Positions 1 through 9,843 are shown, counted from the first letter of the stretch. The stretch: DNA of 64,000 nt from Prevotella multiformis DSM 16608 (GCF_000191065.1 NZ_GL872283.1:212776-276775); one strand, 5' to 3'. Program-made: numbers and translations. The notes: generated by a model from the sequence alone, not told the origin.

Positions 1-45
1 AAAAGGAGAGGAGATAAGACGAAAACAAGAGTCAAGGAAAACAAG

Positions 46-1488
46 ATGAGGCGAAAAGATGAGAAAAGGCCTTCAGAACAGCCACTGCCACGATATGTCC
101 GGGATGTTCTGAGCAGACATGACATTTCACTCCCCTCTCCATTCGGAGAGGGGCTGGGGGTGAGGCTTCTTTCCCTCCAAGCCCCCCGCTACCCCGACAT
201 CGATATGCCCTTCCTGATCGACCAGATAACCGGATGGCAGACGGCACGCACGAAACTGCCGTCGTGGGCGGCGAACGAGGACATCCTCTATCCGCCGCAT
301 CTGTCGATGGAACAGTGCTCAAGCGAACAGACAGCAAAGTACAAAGCACGCCTCGCCGTCCGCCTTGCCGATTCGGTCAATTCTGCCGATTCGGTCAATT
401 CAGCCAAATCTGTCGATACCGTTTCCCCGCACCTATCTTCTTCCTCCTCCACCTTTTCCCCGGCTGACAACCGCCTGTCACCCCATGATTCGTCCAGGTC
501 CGTACAGCCACATTCCCTCCCCCGGAGGGACTTGGGGAGGTTTCTCTGCGACCTCACAGGCGGCTTCGGGGTCGACTTCTCTTTTATGGCACGTGCCTTT
601 GAACGGGCCGTCTATGTAGAACGGCAGGCTGCACTCTGTAAGACAGCACGTCATAACTTCCATGCCCTCGGCCTGGAACACGTCGAGATCGTCAATGCCG
701 ACGGTACGGAATACCTCCATCAGCTTGCCCATGCGTCGGTGATCTTCCTCGATCCGGCACGTCGAAACGAACAGGGAGGCAGGACGGTGCTCATCAGCGA
801 CTGCACGCCAGATGTCCTGGCACTGGAAGAAGAACTGCTGGAAAAGGCCGGTGCGGTCGTGATAAAGCTCTCGCCGATGCTCGACTGGCACCGTGCCGTG
901 GACGAGCTGAACCGTATGGGGGAGGTCGTCCGTGAGGTTCACATCGTCTCAGTGCGCAATGAATGCAAGGAACTGCTGCTCGTCCTGCGGAAAGGAAATG
1001 GCCCGGCAGCGAACGCTCCTGCGGACGGTCTGCGTGTGTTCTGCGTAAACGATGACAGCATCGTGTCGTATGGGCTGGGGGAGATTTCCGGTCTGTCGCA
1101 ACACATCCTACCGGCTGCTCCTGCGGCCGGGCAGTATCTTTATGAGCCGAATGCGTCGCTGATGAAGGCCGGCTGCTTTGCTCTGCTCACCGTCCGCTAT
1201 CCCCTTTCCGCACTGGGGCAGAACACGCATCTTTTCGTCTCAGATGAAGACATAGCCGCCTTCCCCGGGAGGAAGTTTGTCATTACGGCGGTTTCGTCGT
1301 TCAACAAGAAGGAGCTGCGCCGTACCTTGTCGGGAATCGACAGAGCCAATCTTTCCGTGCGCAACTTCCCCATGAGCGTCGCCGACCTGCGCCGTCGGAT
1401 GAAGATGAAAGAGGGCGGTGAGACGTATCTTTTTGCGGCGACTGATGCCCATGGCACTCATCTGCTGTTTGTCTGCAGGAAAACTTAG
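46..1488 (+). CDS. Class I SAM-dependent methyltransferase with THUMP-like C-terminal domain
   Basis: Predicted SAM-dependent methyltransferase, 480 aa. The SAM-binding loop is DLTGGFGVD (about residues 169-177) and the catalytic-type motif is FLDPARR (234-240). The last ~90 residues look like the THUMP-like domain that follows this methyltransferase in Bacteroidetes. An RNA target is likely but not shown. The N-terminal third is odd. The family sequence DVLSRHDI...LQAPRYPDIDMPF appears interrupted by SPFGEGLGVR, encoded by a perfect palindrome at 132-153. Residues ~108-165 are low complexity (ADSVNS repeats, poly-Ser) and end in a second palindrome-encoded stretch (SLPRRDLG). These look like in-frame insertions rather than original domain sequence. 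The start at 46 is preceded by an A/G-rich stretch (aaggaaaacaag); M53, after the first insertion, is a less likely start. Confidence 0.8.
   Translation: MRRKDEKRPSEQPLPRYVRDVLSRHDISLPSPFGEGLGVRLLSLQAPRYPDIDMPFLIDQITGWQTARTKLPSWAANEDILYPPHLSMEQCSSEQTAKYKARLAVRLADSVNSADSVNSAKSVDTVSPHLSSSSSTFSPADNRLSPHDSSRSVQPHSLPRRDLGRFLCDLTGGFGVDFSFMARAFERAVYVERQAALCKTARHNFHALGLEHVEIVNADGTEYLHQLAHASVIFLDPARRNEQGGRTVLISDCTPDVLALEEELLEKAGAVVIKLSPMLDWHRAVDELNRMGEVVREVHIVSVRNECKELLLVLRKGNGPAANAPADGLRVFCVNDDSIVSYGLGEISGLSQHILPAAPAAGQYLYEPNASLMKAGCFALLTVRYPLSALGQNTHLFVSDEDIAAFPGRKFVITAVSSFNKKELRRTLSGIDRANLSVRNFPMSVADLRRRMKMKEGGETYLFAATDAHGTHLLFVCRKT
132..165 (+). repeat. GGAGAGGGG-type palindromic element, copy 1 (inside CDS)
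   Basis: CCCCTCTCC (132-140), loop ATTC, GGAGAGGGG (145-153), followed by CTGGGGGTGAGG. The 9-bp stem is perfect. It lies inside the methyltransferase gene and is read in frame as SPFGEGLGVR. Copies at 514-541, 50095-50138 and 50570-50605 share the layout of a C/T-rich arm, a G/A-rich arm and a GGGG-GAGG tail. Confidence 0.75.
367..420 (+). repeat. 18-bp in-frame tandem repeat, three units
   Basis: Units 367-384 and 385-402 are GCCGATTCGGTCAATTC plus one variable base; the third, 403-420, is diverged. They encode (A)DSVNS repeats in the low-complexity part of the methyltransferase. Length changes by one unit would stay in frame. Confidence 0.8.
514..541 (+). repeat. GGAGGGA-type palindromic element, copy 2 (inside CDS)
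   Basis: TCCCTCC (514-520), loop CCC, GGAGGGA (524-530), then CTTGGGGAGG. Read in frame in the methyltransferase just before its SAM-binding motif. Confidence 0.6.
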
Positions 1489-1495
1489 CAGCTTG

Positions 1496-1527
1496 TTTGC
1501 CATTGTCAATAGATTTCCTTATCTTTG
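1496..1527 (+). promoter_or_regulatory. Bacteroidetes-type promoter for the endonuclease I gene
   Basis: TTTG at 1496-1499, 20-nt spacer, TATCTTTG at 1520-1527, matching the TTTG / TAnnTTTG consensus. Transcription would start near 1534, giving a ~130-nt leader before the start codon at 1665. Confidence 0.7.
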
Positions 1528-1664
1528 CATCCGCACCGTTGTTGACCTCTGTGAGAAACTCCCGGGCCTTTCATAGCGGTGTATGGACAGGTATGTATCT
1601 GTTTATCAGCTAATTGGACAATAGATTTCTATGATAAATATTTACGATTAAAAACCTACAAACA

Positions 1665-3200
1665 ATGAACAGGTATTTTAGGATGATCATCGCCGCCGCG
1701 CTGATCGGTGTCTCAACGTCTGCCAATGCCATCGACCGCAACGCATTGGCACAGTATGCTTCCTCACTGAAAGGACTGAAGAAGGAACAGCTGAAACAGA
1801 AACTGCACGAACTGATGAACGAGAAAACCGTGCTGGAGTATGGAAGTGGAAAGAGAAAAACCTGGTACGGCTTCTGGTACACCGACCGTGATTACAAGAC
1901 CAATGCGTGCATCAACCGGTACAGCGAGCACTCATTCACGTTCCCGACAAGCAATGAGGGCAGGTCTATCAAAGGCATGAACATAGAACATTCCTTCCCA
2001 AAAAGCTGGTGGGGAGGAACGGTGACCCCGGCTTACTGCGACCTCTACAACCTTTATCCCTGTGAAGCTGTAACGAACCGCGACAAGAGCAACTACCCGA
2101 TGGGAATCGTGACTGACGTGAAGAAGGCCGCGGCAAAGGGCTACACCAAGATCGGAAGAGGCAATGCCGGCGGCGAAAAACTGATGCTGTGGGAACCCGG
2201 CGACCGTTTCAAGGGTGAGTTCTCCCGCAGTTATATGTACATGGCCACCACCTACCAGGATTACGTGTGGGTCAAGGCCGGTACCCAGAGCCTGGAACGG
2301 AATGACTGGCCGACACTGAAGCCGTGGGCTTACACGCTTTATCTCAAGTGGAGCCGCAAGGACCGTGTGGACAGCATGGAGATTGCCCGCAACAATGCGG
2401 CAGCCAAGATCCAGCACAACCGCAACCTTTACGTGGACTATCCGAATCTCTGCGAATACGTATGGGGCGACAGCATGGACGTGGCCTTCGACCCTTACCG
2501 GTCTGTCACGACCGCTTCGGATGATGACCGTTACACAGGTGCAGTCGTTCCAGACACACCGGACACACCGGACACACCTGACACACCCGATACGCCGGAC
2601 ACGCCGCAGAGTATTACCTTCGTGAAGACAACGGCGATGCCGGAGTCGGGCAAGCGTTATCTGATGGTGGCAGAGGCTGACGGGCAGTGCTATGTCTGCA
2701 CGAGTCTGGACCGGAAATACGGCTATCCGAAAGGTACAAAGATGGCAGACGACAACGGGAAAATGGCTGCTTCCGATGCAAAGATGATTCTCACCTTCGA
2801 GCAGGGAACAACCGGTTTCTACATCAAGGATGGCAACGACAAGTATTATGGACAGGAGGAGGAATTCCAGACCATCCGGTTCCTTGACGACAAGAGCAAG
2901 GCCGCAGAATGGACGGTGGCCCCGAAGGGGGACGGGGCGTTCAGGATTACCACTTCTGCGAACCATATCATCCAGTACTCTAAATCGCATCAATCCTTCG
3001 GAGCCTATAAGACCGAGGATGGCAGCAAACCTTACCCGATGCTCTATGTGGAGGATAAGACAGCGGGAATCGCTGCATTGCGGACTGCTTCCGCCAGTGA
3101 CGATGCGGTTTACAGCCTGCAGGGTGTACGCATACCGGCTGATGCACGGCTGGCTCCGGGCATCTATATCCGCGGCGGCAGGAAGTTTGTCGTCAGATAA
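1665..3200 (+). CDS. Secreted endonuclease I family protein with PDT-repeat linker and C-terminal module
   Basis: Predicted exported nuclease, 511 aa. A signal peptide runs to about residue 22 (MNRYFRMIIAAALIGVSTSANA). Residues ~30-285 match endonuclease I (His-Me finger, EndA-like): NIEHSFPKSWWGG has the catalytic-type His109, and DLYNLYP (126-132) follows as expected. A (PDT) linker encoded by 2552-2607 joins the nuclease to a ~200-residue C-terminal module of unknown function. The end (YSLQGVRI...GIYIRGGRKFVVR) resembles C-terminal tails of secreted Prevotella proteins, possibly a sorting signal; this last point is inference. The gene stands alone with its own promoter at 1496-1527 and a terminator at 3230-3268. 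Likely role: extracellular or periplasmic DNA/RNA degradation. Confidence 0.88.
   Translation: MNRYFRMIIAAALIGVSTSANAIDRNALAQYASSLKGLKKEQLKQKLHELMNEKTVLEYGSGKRKTWYGFWYTDRDYKTNACINRYSEHSFTFPTSNEGRSIKGMNIEHSFPKSWWGGTVTPAYCDLYNLYPCEAVTNRDKSNYPMGIVTDVKKAAAKGYTKIGRGNAGGEKLMLWEPGDRFKGEFSRSYMYMATTYQDYVWVKAGTQSLERNDWPTLKPWAYTLYLKWSRKDRVDSMEIARNNAAAKIQHNRNLYVDYPNLCEYVWGDSMDVAFDPYRSVTTASDDDRYTGAVVPDTPDTPDTPDTPDTPDTPQSITFVKTTAMPESGKRYLMVAEADGQCYVCTSLDRKYGYPKGTKMADDNGKMAASDAKMILTFEQGTTGFYIKDGNDKYYGQEEEFQTIRFLDDKSKAAEWTVAPKGDGAFRITTSANHIIQYSKSHQSFGAYKTEDGSKPYPMLYVEDKTAGIAALRTASASDDAVYSLQGVRIPADARLAPGIYIRGGRKFVVR
2552..2607 (+). repeat. 9-bp tandem repeat encoding Pro-Asp-Thr
   Basis: About six units of CCGGACACA-like 9-mers encode the PDT linker of the secreted endonuclease. 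Third-position variation between units suggests selection on the peptide. Confidence 0.8.
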
Positions 3201-3229
3201 CCCGTCGTCTGACAGGAGACGGTATTGGA

Positions 3230-3268
3230 GTCAGGACAGGCGGATGTGTCTGTCCTGACTTGTTTTTT
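3230..3268 (+). terminator. Rho-independent terminator of the endonuclease I gene
   Basis: Perfect 10-bp stem GTCAGGACAG (3230-3239) / CTGTCCTGAC (3250-3259) followed by a T-rich run to 3268, 30 nt after the stop codon. Confidence 0.85.
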
Positions 3269-3398
3269 CATGTGTCCACATGATCCGCAGCTTCCTCTTT
3301 CTGGAAAACCGGTTTGCGCATACAGGCAGGCTGTCGCCCAATGGCCCAGGGCAGGCTGCCGGCAGGAGGCGGTTGGAATGATACCTGATAAAATGGGT

Positions 3399-3419
3399 TC
3401 TTCCGTTAAATGCGTAGAT
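3399..3419 (+). repeat. Dispersed CTTCCGTTAAATGCGTAGAT motif, copy 1
   Basis: Identical over 21 bp to 16386-16406 and preceded in both by TGGG plus one variable base. A shorter version (TTCTTCCGTTAAA) sits at 3947-3959. Function unknown; possibly the end of a degraded mobile element. Confidence 0.55.
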
Positions 3420-3646
3420 TGGAGAATAAAGGCTTATGCACTGGCAGGATATGACCGTCCAAAAACAGATGGCCTTAAAAAGGAGGATGAACTGAAAGAT
3501 GAAATGCAGGAAAGGCCAATAGATACGATGCCTGACCATCAGCCTGTCTTTCCGTCTTCCACAGACAACCTTATTCCCATGTCATCGGTATTTGTAAACT
3601 GTTTTCATGCAACCCAAACTGACACATGCCCTTCTGGCTTCTAAAA

Positions 3647-3723
3647 GATGCCTGATTGACCTGCAACAGGTGCTCTATTAGCGTGTTACTAACGCCCTTT
3701 TGAAGTCCAATCAGGCACCTTTG
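3647..3723 (+). repeat. Intergenic hairpin element, copy A
   Basis: Arms GATGCCTGATTG (3647-3658) and CAATCAGGCACC (3708-3719) pair at 11 of 12 positions and are followed by TTT. The loop carries AGGTGCT and TAACGCCCTTTTG, shared with copy B (12744-12820) and partly with copy C (59440-59495). Oriented like the upstream gene. Confidence 0.65.
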
Positions 3724-4016
3724 GGGGACGGCTTGACAACCAATTGATTGACTGCTGGTTACAGACTTGCTTTTTGCACGTGTCCTTTTATATCTGCAGA
3801 TGATCTGTTTGAAATTATGTAATGACTTTTCAAAATCTTGTCTGTATTTCAACGTATTAAAATGAAAAGGCTTTTGTATCGGAGGATGATAACAGGACAG
3901 GAAGTTGACCGTCTCAGCCATGTATTTGTTTCATGAATCATCTCGGTTCTTCCGTTAAAGCTATGCGAAAAGCATCCGCACATTGAACGAAAGAAGCGAT
4001 AAAATGCCGTTCAAGA

Positions 4017-4048
4017 TTTGCCAATCTGCCTTTTTATTAGTACTTTTG
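4017..4048 (+). promoter_or_regulatory. Promoter of the GNAT-like gene
   Basis: TTTG at 4017-4020, 20-nt spacer, TACTTTTG at 4041-4048. Expected transcription start near 4055, ~35 nt before the start codon at 4090. Confidence 0.75.
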
Positions 4049-4089
4049 CACGTTTAAGACAAGGAAAATAACGAATTTAGAATAACGGA

Positions 4090-5241
4090 ATGTCATCAGT
4101 TCAGATAAAGAGAGTAGAGACGAAGAAAGACCTCAAGGATTTCATCGAGTTCCATTATGATCTCTACGAGGGCAATCCCTACGATGTGCCCAATCTCTAC
4201 AGTGACGAGTTGAACACGCTGTCGAAAGACAGGAATGCGGCCTTCGACTTCTGCGAAGCTGAGTATTACCTTGCCCTGAAGGACGGCAGAGTAGCGGGGC
4301 GCGTGGCTGCCATCATCAACCACAAGGCCAATGAGAAGTGGAAGAAGAAGGACGTGCGGTTCGGCTGGATCGACTTCATCGATGACATGGAGGTGTCACG
4401 TGCCCTGTTCCAGGCCGTCGAAGACTACGGCAGACAGAAGGGCATGGAAGCCGCCGTGGGACCGCTGGGCTTTACCGACATGGATCCGGAGGGAATACTG
4501 ACGTGGGGCTTTGACCGGCTCGGCACGATGGCGACCAGTTACAACTACGCGTATTATCCGCGGCACATGGAGCAGCTGGGCGGCTGGGTGAAAGACAATG
4601 ACTATGTGGAATATTACCTTGAAGTGCCCGAAAAAGCTCCGGAGAAGTACACGAAGATTGCCGAGATGGTGGAGAAACGCTACAACCTCCATGTGCGAAA
4701 GCTGACGAAGCGGGACATCTTCGAGGGAGGCTACGGCAAGAAACTCTTCGACCTGATCAACCTGACGTATGCGGACCTGTACGGCTTCTCGGAACTGAGC
4801 GACCGGCAGATAGACCAGTACATCAGGATGTACTTCCCCCTGGCCGACCTCAGCCTCGTCACGGCTGTCGAGGACGGCAACAAGGACAACCAGCTGGTGG
4901 GCATCGCCATCACCATTCCCTCACTGAGCCGGGCACTGCAGAAATGCCGCCGCGGACGGCTTCTCCCCTTCGGATGGTGGCATCTGCTGCGCGCCATCAA
5001 GTGGCACAAGACCGAGGCCGTAGACCTGCTTCTGATAGGCGTGCTGCCTGAATACCGGGCAAAGGGTGCCAACGCCCTTGTCTTCGCCGACCTCATCCCG
5101 CGCTATGTGGAGTATGGATTCAAATGGGGCGAGACGCAGGTGGAGATGGAGACCAACGAGGGCGTGCAGAGCCAGTGGGGACCGCTGGATCCCATCAACC
5201 ACAAGAAACGCAGGTGTTACAGGAAGAGCCTGACGGACTGA
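4090..5241 (+). CDS. GNAT-superfamily-like N-acyltransferase, substrate unknown
   Basis: 383 aa, no signal peptide or membrane segment, so probably cytoplasmic. The N-terminal ~110 residues (FIEFHYDLYEGNPYDVPNL, then a DGRVAGRVAAIINHKAN strand pair) and the C-terminal half (LLIGVLPEYRAKGANALVFADLIPRYVEYG, which resembles a GNAT acyl-CoA-binding segment) suggest a two-lobed GNAT fold. This protein type is common in Bacteroidetes as a hypothetical. It has its own promoter at 4017-4048. The true substrate cannot be read from the sequence, and the enzyme class itself is inferred from fold-like motifs. Confidence 0.6.
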   Translation: MSSVQIKRVETKKDLKDFIEFHYDLYEGNPYDVPNLYSDELNTLSKDRNAAFDFCEAEYYLALKDGRVAGRVAAIINHKANEKWKKKDVRFGWIDFIDDMEVSRALFQAVEDYGRQKGMEAAVGPLGFTDMDPEGILTWGFDRLGTMATSYNYAYYPRHMEQLGGWVKDNDYVEYYLEVPEKAPEKYTKIAEMVEKRYNLHVRKLTKRDIFEGGYGKKLFDLINLTYADLYGFSELSDRQIDQYIRMYFPLADLSLVTAVEDGNKDNQLVGIAITIPSLSRALQKCRRGRLLPFGWWHLLRAIKWHKTEAVDLLLIGVLPEYRAKGANALVFADLIPRYVEYGFKWGETQVEMETNEGVQSQWGPLDPINHKKRRCYRKSLTD

Positions 5242-5525
5242 TAGAGGACCGGAGGCTGACGATCCGCCTGCATATCGGCCGTGAAGCGTCGGAGGCAGGC
5301 GGAAGACAGCTGACTCCCTGCCGCACAGCGGGAGACTTTTGACCATCAGGTTCTCTGCATCCTGATACGACTTGCCGGACGAGGGGAAGCCCGGTTACGG
5401 TCTGCTTGTCCGGCACCGGCGGCACACCCTGTTCATGCACGATGCCCCCGCCATTCATCCCTCCTGTTCCCCCGAAAGACAGACAGCCCCCTACCACTCA
5501 CCATTCATTATCCATTATCCGCTAT

Positions 5526-7487
5526 ATGAACCCATCATCATCAACCATCACCCCCGACGCATCACCGGTAGAATATACCGACGACAACATCCGGCACCTG
5601 TCGGACATGGAGCATGTACGTACCCGGCCGGGGATGTACATCGGCCGGCTGGGCGACGGCAAGCTGCCGGAAGACGGAATCTATGTGCTCCTGAAGGAAG
5701 TAATCGACAACTCGATCGATGAGTTCAAGATGAATGCCGGCGACCGGATCGAAATCGACGTGGAAGACAACCTGCGTGTCAGTGTCCGCGACTACGGCCG
5801 CGGGATTCCGCAGGGCAAGCTCGTCGAGGCCGTCTCGGTGCTGAACACCGGCGGAAAATACGATTCCAAGGCTTTCAAGAAGAGCGTCGGACTGAACGGT
5901 GTAGGTGTGAAAGCCGTCAATGCGCTCAGTTCCCATTTCGAGGTGAAGAGCTACCGGGACGGCAGGGTACGTGAACTCACGTTCGGGAAAGGCAACATCC
6001 AAAACGACAGAACAGCGAAGTCTTCGGATGAAAGCGGGACATACATCTACTTTGAACCGGACAATACGCTCTTCAAGAACTACAGTTTCCATGATGACAT
6101 CGTGGAGGAGATGCTCCGCAACTACACTTACCTGAATACGGGCCTGACCATCATGTACAACGGACGGCGTATCCTCAGCCGGCATGGACTGAAGGACCTC
6201 CTGACGGACAACATGACCGTAGACCCGCTGTATCCCATCGTCCACATGAAAGGAGAGGACATTGAAATAGCCTTCACACATACCAACCAGTACGGAGAGG
6301 AATACTATTCTTTCGTGAACGGGCAGCATACCACGCAGGGCGGCACGCACCAGACGGCCTTCAAAGAGCATATCGCGAGGACGATCAAGGAGTTCTTCGG
6401 CAAATACGAATACGGTGACATCCGCAACGGACTGGTGGCGGCTATCGCCGTGAACGTCGAGGAACCGGTCTTCGAGTCGCAGACGAAGATCAAGCTCGGT
6501 TCCACCCAGATGGCACCCGACGGCGAATCCATCAACAAGTACGTGGGTGATTTCATCAAGACAAACGTCGACAATTATCTCCATATACACAAGGAAGACT
6601 TCACGGACATACTTGAAAACAAGATCAAGGAGACCGAACGGGAACGCAAGGCGATGGCGGGCGTGACGAAACTGGCGCGTGAACGTGCCAAGAAAGCCAA
6701 CCTGCACAACCGCAAGCTGCGCGACTGCCGTGTGCATTACTGCGATGTGAAGAACAACCGGAAAGAGGAAAGTTCCATCTTCATTACCGAGGGGGATTCG
6801 GCCAGCGGAAGCATCACCAAGAGCCGGGATGTAAACACACAGGCGGTGTTCTCGCTGCGCGGCAAGCCCCTCAACTCCTTCGGACTGACGAAGAAGGTGG
6901 TGTATGAGAACGAGGAGTTCAACCTCCTTCAGGCTGCCCTTGACATCGAAGACGGCCTCGACTCGCTGCGTTATAACAAGGTGATCGTGGCGACGGATGC
7001 TGATGTGGACGGCATGCACATCCGTCTGCTCATCATCACCTTCTTCCTGCAGTTCTTCCCCGAACTCATCAAGAAAGGCCACGTCTATGTACTTCAGACC
7101 CCCCTCTTCCGTGTCCGTAACCGCCGGACGAAGATAAAAGACAAGCAGGTCATTGCCGATGCGGATGCCCACCGTGCCAAGAACGAAAAGAAGAACGATT
7201 TTATCACACGTTACTGCTACTCAGAGGAGGAGCGTCTGGCGGCCATCTCCGACCTCGGTCCCGAGCCTGAAATAACCCGATTCAAGGGTCTCGGTGAGAT
7301 TTCACCTGATGAATTCGCCCATTTCATCGGTCCTGACATGCGCCTCGAACAGGTTACCTTGCACAAGAACGACCAGGTTTCCAAGCTCCTGGAATACTAC
7401 ATGGGCAAGAACACGATGGAGCGTCAGAACTTCATCATCGACAACCTCGTCATTGAGGAGGATCTGCCGGAGGAGGAAGGGGAGTAA
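5526..7487 (+). CDS. parE: DNA topoisomerase IV subunit B (type IIA, GyrB/ParE family)
   Basis: 653 aa ATPase subunit of a type IIA topoisomerase, for chromosome decatenation. The GHKL ATPase has EVIDNSIDE (Glu58, Asn62), then GRGIPQG, a [14 protein letters not shown] lid and the QTKIKLG transducer loop. TOPRIM is EGDSASGS (Glu422) plus DADVDGMHI (Asp491, Asp493, Asp495), and a conserved RFKGLGE box follows near the end. The length fits ParE and lacks a GyrB insert. I chose ATG 5526 over the upstream in-frame start at 5406, because the extra 40 residues are low complexity and overlap a CATTCATTATCCATTATCC-type spacer. No parC lies beside it in this window. Confidence 0.9.
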   Translation: MNPSSSTITPDASPVEYTDDNIRHLSDMEHVRTRPGMYIGRLGDGKLPEDGIYVLLKEVIDNSIDEFKMNAGDRIEIDVEDNLRVSVRDYGRGIPQGKLVEAVSVLNTGGKYDSKAFKKSVGLNGVGVKAVNALSSHFEVKSYRDGRVRELTFGKGNIQNDRTAKSSDESGTYIYFEPDNTLFKNYSFHDDIVEEMLRNYTYLNTGLTIMYNGRRILSRHGLKDLLTDNMTVDPLYPIVHMKGEDIEIAFTHTNQYGEEYYSFVNGQHTTQGGTHQTAFKEHIARTIKEFFGKYEYGDIRNGLVAAIAVNVEEPVFESQTKIKLGSTQMAPDGESINKYVGDFIKTNVDNYLHIHKEDFTDILENKIKETERERKAMAGVTKLARERAKKANLHNRKLRDCRVHYCDVKNNRKEESSIFITEGDSASGSITKSRDVNTQAVFSLRGKPLNSFGLTKKVVYENEEFNLLQAALDIEDGLDSLRYNKVIVATDADVDGMHIRLLIITFFLQFFPELIKKGHVYVLQTPLFRVRNRRTKIKDKQVIADADAHRAKNEKKNDFITRYCYSEEERLAAISDLGPEPEITRFKGLGEISPDEFAHFIGPDMRLEQVTLHKNDQVSKLLEYYMGKNTMERQNFIIDNLVIEEDLPEEEGE

Positions 7488-7703
7488 ATGCTTTTCTTTG
7501 AAAAAACGCATTAGAGGTGATCTTTTATGTGTGTAACAAGGCTCACACAGAGTCAAGGAGAACACGGAGAAGAGGAAATGACTTTAGCATAGTGGAAGAT
7601 GGGGGATTGATGGGAGGATAAAGATGCAGAGACAACAAATAGCATCATACTTTCAAACGTCAATCTGTTTATAAACAATTTGGATTATGACATAAAGAGG
7701 GGC

Positions 7704-8091
7704 ATGGAAGAAATATCAGATGATTACACGTATCGGCTTTTAGCATGTGCTTACACTGTCCACTCTTTATTAGGCCCTGGACTATTAGAGAGTGTTTATG
7801 AGAAGGCGTTGACGTATGAACTGACACAGAATGGATTTAAAGTAGAAAGGCAGGTGCCTGTCGCAGTGCTATATATATAAAGGAATAGAACTTGGTGAAA
7901 GCTATCGTTTGGATTTGTTGATTGACGAAAAAGTCATCATTGAAATTAAGTCGGTGGTAGAGTTGCTGCCAGTACATTTTAAGCAATTGCTGACTTATCT
8001 GAAGCTGCGGGAACTTAGATATGGATATTTGATAAACTTTGATGCCAATATGCTTAAGGATGGTATTCACAGGGTCCTGAATGGTTTTTAG
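7704..8091 (+). pseudogene. GxxExxY-family protein, frameshifted
   Basis: Two open segments together make one GxxExxY-family protein, a small family of unknown function. The first has LGPGLLESVYEKAL and ends in ERQVPVAVLYI then stop at 7880. The second continues YKGIELGESYRLDLLIDEKVIIEIKSV...LINF in another frame to 8091. The break falls exactly in a (TA)5 run at 7870-7879: gain of one TA, or loss of one base, restores a continuous frame. It may be a genuine pseudogene, a slippage-controlled gene or a sequencing error. A TTG codon at 7680 is an alternative start. Confidence 0.75.
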
Positions 8092-8259
8092 TGATTACTC
8101 CTTAAACTCTCTTGGTGCTTTAGCACCTCTTTAGACTCTTGACCGTTTTCTACAAGAATCTGTCTTTTTCTCCCTCTGTGCTCTCCATGTCTCTGTGTGA
8201 GACCGCATTTGGAAGAATAATGGATATAAGATGAAAGAACGTGATTTTATAAAGTTCAA

Positions 8260-9843
8260 ATGATGAAAAAAGCTATTATTATATTATTAATGATGTCTCT
8301 GTTGCCTGTTATTGGTAAGGCACAGATTAGAGGTAACATTGGAAACGCTTCTCCATTGCGGAAGCTCCAGCTGGCGGAGATGGCGATAACGAACTTCTAC
8401 GTGGACTCCGTGGACGAACAGAAGCTGGCGGAGGATGCCATCAGAGGCATGCTCGAGAAGCTCGACCCGCATTCCACCTATACCGACGCCAAGGAAACCA
8501 AGGCGATGAACGAACCGCTGCAGGGCGACTTCGAGGGAATCGGCGTACAGTTCAATATGATCAACGATACGCTCGTCGTGATCCAGCCTGTCGTCAACGG
8601 CCCTTCCGAGAAGGTGGGAATCCTTGCCGGCGACCGGATCGTGAACGTCAACGACTCTTCCATAGCCGGCGTCAAGATGGCACGCATCGACATCATGAAG
8701 CGGCTGCGTGGCAGGAAAGGGACGAAGGTGAAGCTGGGCATCGTCCGCCGGGGCGTGAAAGGCACGCTGACCTTTGTCGTCACACGCGCCAGGATTCCCG
8801 TACATACCCTCAATGCCGCCTATATGATCCGGCCGGGCGTGGGCTATGTCCGCCTGGAAAGTTTCGGCATGAAGACGCACGGAGAGTTCATGTCGGCAGT
8901 AGACTCACTGAAGAAAAAAGGCATGAAGACGCTGCTCCTCGACCTCCAGGACAACGGCGGCGGCTATCTCCAGTCTGCCGTGCAGATCGCCAATGAGTTC
9001 CTGAGGAACAATGACATGATCGTCTATACCGAAGGACGCCGGTCCCGCCGGCAGGACTTCCGGGCAATGGGCAACGGCCGCCTGCAGGATATCAAGGTCT
9101 ATGTGCTGGTCAACGAACTGTCGGCATCGGCCGCAGAGATTGTCACCGGAGCCATCCAGGACAATGACCGGGGGACGGTCGTCGGTCGAAGGACTTTCGG
9201 GAAAGGGCTTGTACAGCGGCCGCTCGACCTCCCCGACGGCAGCATGATCCGGCTGACCATCGCCCATTACTACACGCCCAGCGGCCGCTGCATCCAGAAG
9301 CCGTACAAGAAAGGCGACCTGAAAGACTACGAGATGGATCTCGAGAACCGGCTCAGACACGGCGAACTGATCCATCCGGACAGCATCCATTTCTCCGATT
9401 CACTGAAGTATTACACCCTCCGGCGGCATCGTGTCGTGTACGGCGGCGGCGGCATCATGCCCGACTGTTTCGTCCCGCTCGATACGACCCGTTTCACCCG
9501 TTTCCACCGCCTCCTGGCCGCCAAGAACATCATCATCAACGCCTATCTGAAGTATGTGGATGCAAACCGGCAGGCACTGAAGACCCAGTACAGGTCGTTC
9601 GACGCATTCAACAAGACGTATGGCATACCGCAGTCGCTGCTCGATGCAATCGTGTCAGAGGGAAAGAAAGAGAAGATAGAACCGAAAGATGCCGCCGAGC
9701 TCAAGACGACGCTTCCTTACCTCAGCCACCAGCTGAAGGCACTCGTGGCTCGTGACCTCTGGGACATGAACGAGTACTTCCGGGTATGGAACGAGCAGAG
9801 CGATATCGTCAACAAGGCCGTGCAGCTGGCAGCCGGCAAGTAG
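8260..9843 (+). CDS. S41 family carboxy-terminal processing protease with PDZ domain
   Basis: 527 aa exported serine protease of the Tsp/CtpA type. A signal peptide (MMKKAIIILLMMSLLPVIGKA) is followed by an N-terminal helical region (DPHSTYTDAKE), a PDZ domain (about 90-180, with IGVQFNMINDTLVVIQPVVNGPSEKVGILAGDRI-type sequence) and the S41 core. The nucleophile is Ser290 in NELSASAAE and the general base is Lys315 in TFGKG, spaced as in CtpA. A ~150-residue C-terminal extension follows. It probably cleaves envelope proteins in the periplasm. It stands alone between the broken GxxExxY gene and pnp. Confidence 0.9.
   Translation: MMKKAIIILLMMSLLPVIGKAQIRGNIGNASPLRKLQLAEMAITNFYVDSVDEQKLAEDAIRGMLEKLDPHSTYTDAKETKAMNEPLQGDFEGIGVQFNMINDTLVVIQPVVNGPSEKVGILAGDRIVNVNDSSIAGVKMARIDIMKRLRGRKGTKVKLGIVRRGVKGTLTFVVTRARIPVHTLNAAYMIRPGVGYVRLESFGMKTHGEFMSAVDSLKKKGMKTLLLDLQDNGGGYLQSAVQIANEFLRNNDMIVYTEGRRSRRQDFRAMGNGRLQDIKVYVLVNELSASAAEIVTGAIQDNDRGTVVGRRTFGKGLVQRPLDLPDGSMIRLTIAHYYTPSGRCIQKPYKKGDLKDYEMDLENRLRHGELIHPDSIHFSDSLKYYTLRRHRVVYGGGGIMPDCFVPLDTTRFTRFHRLLAAKNIIINAYLKYVDANRQALKTQYRSFDAFNKTYGIPQSLLDAIVSEGKKEKIEPKDAAELKTTLPYLSHQLKALVARDLWDMNEYFRVWNEQSDIVNKAVQLAAGK

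Larger units (their letters stand above)
3269..4016. other. Intergenic stretch without a recognisable gene
   Basis: About 750 bases between the endonuclease terminator and the next promoter. Short open frames on both strands lack recognisable domains. It holds two copies of the CTTCCGTTAAA motif (3399-3419 and 3947-3959) and hairpin element A (3647-3723). Confidence 0.6.

Noticed and set aside
3225..3921. Two open frames of 116-139 codons in the gap after the endonuclease gene
   Set aside because: They run through the terminator and the hairpin repeat, have no recognisable domain and no ribosome-binding context.
5562..7172. Open frame of ~536 codons on the minus strand opposite parE
   Set aside because: No domain or signal recognised; it mirrors the GC-rich codon pattern of parE, which has all family motifs.
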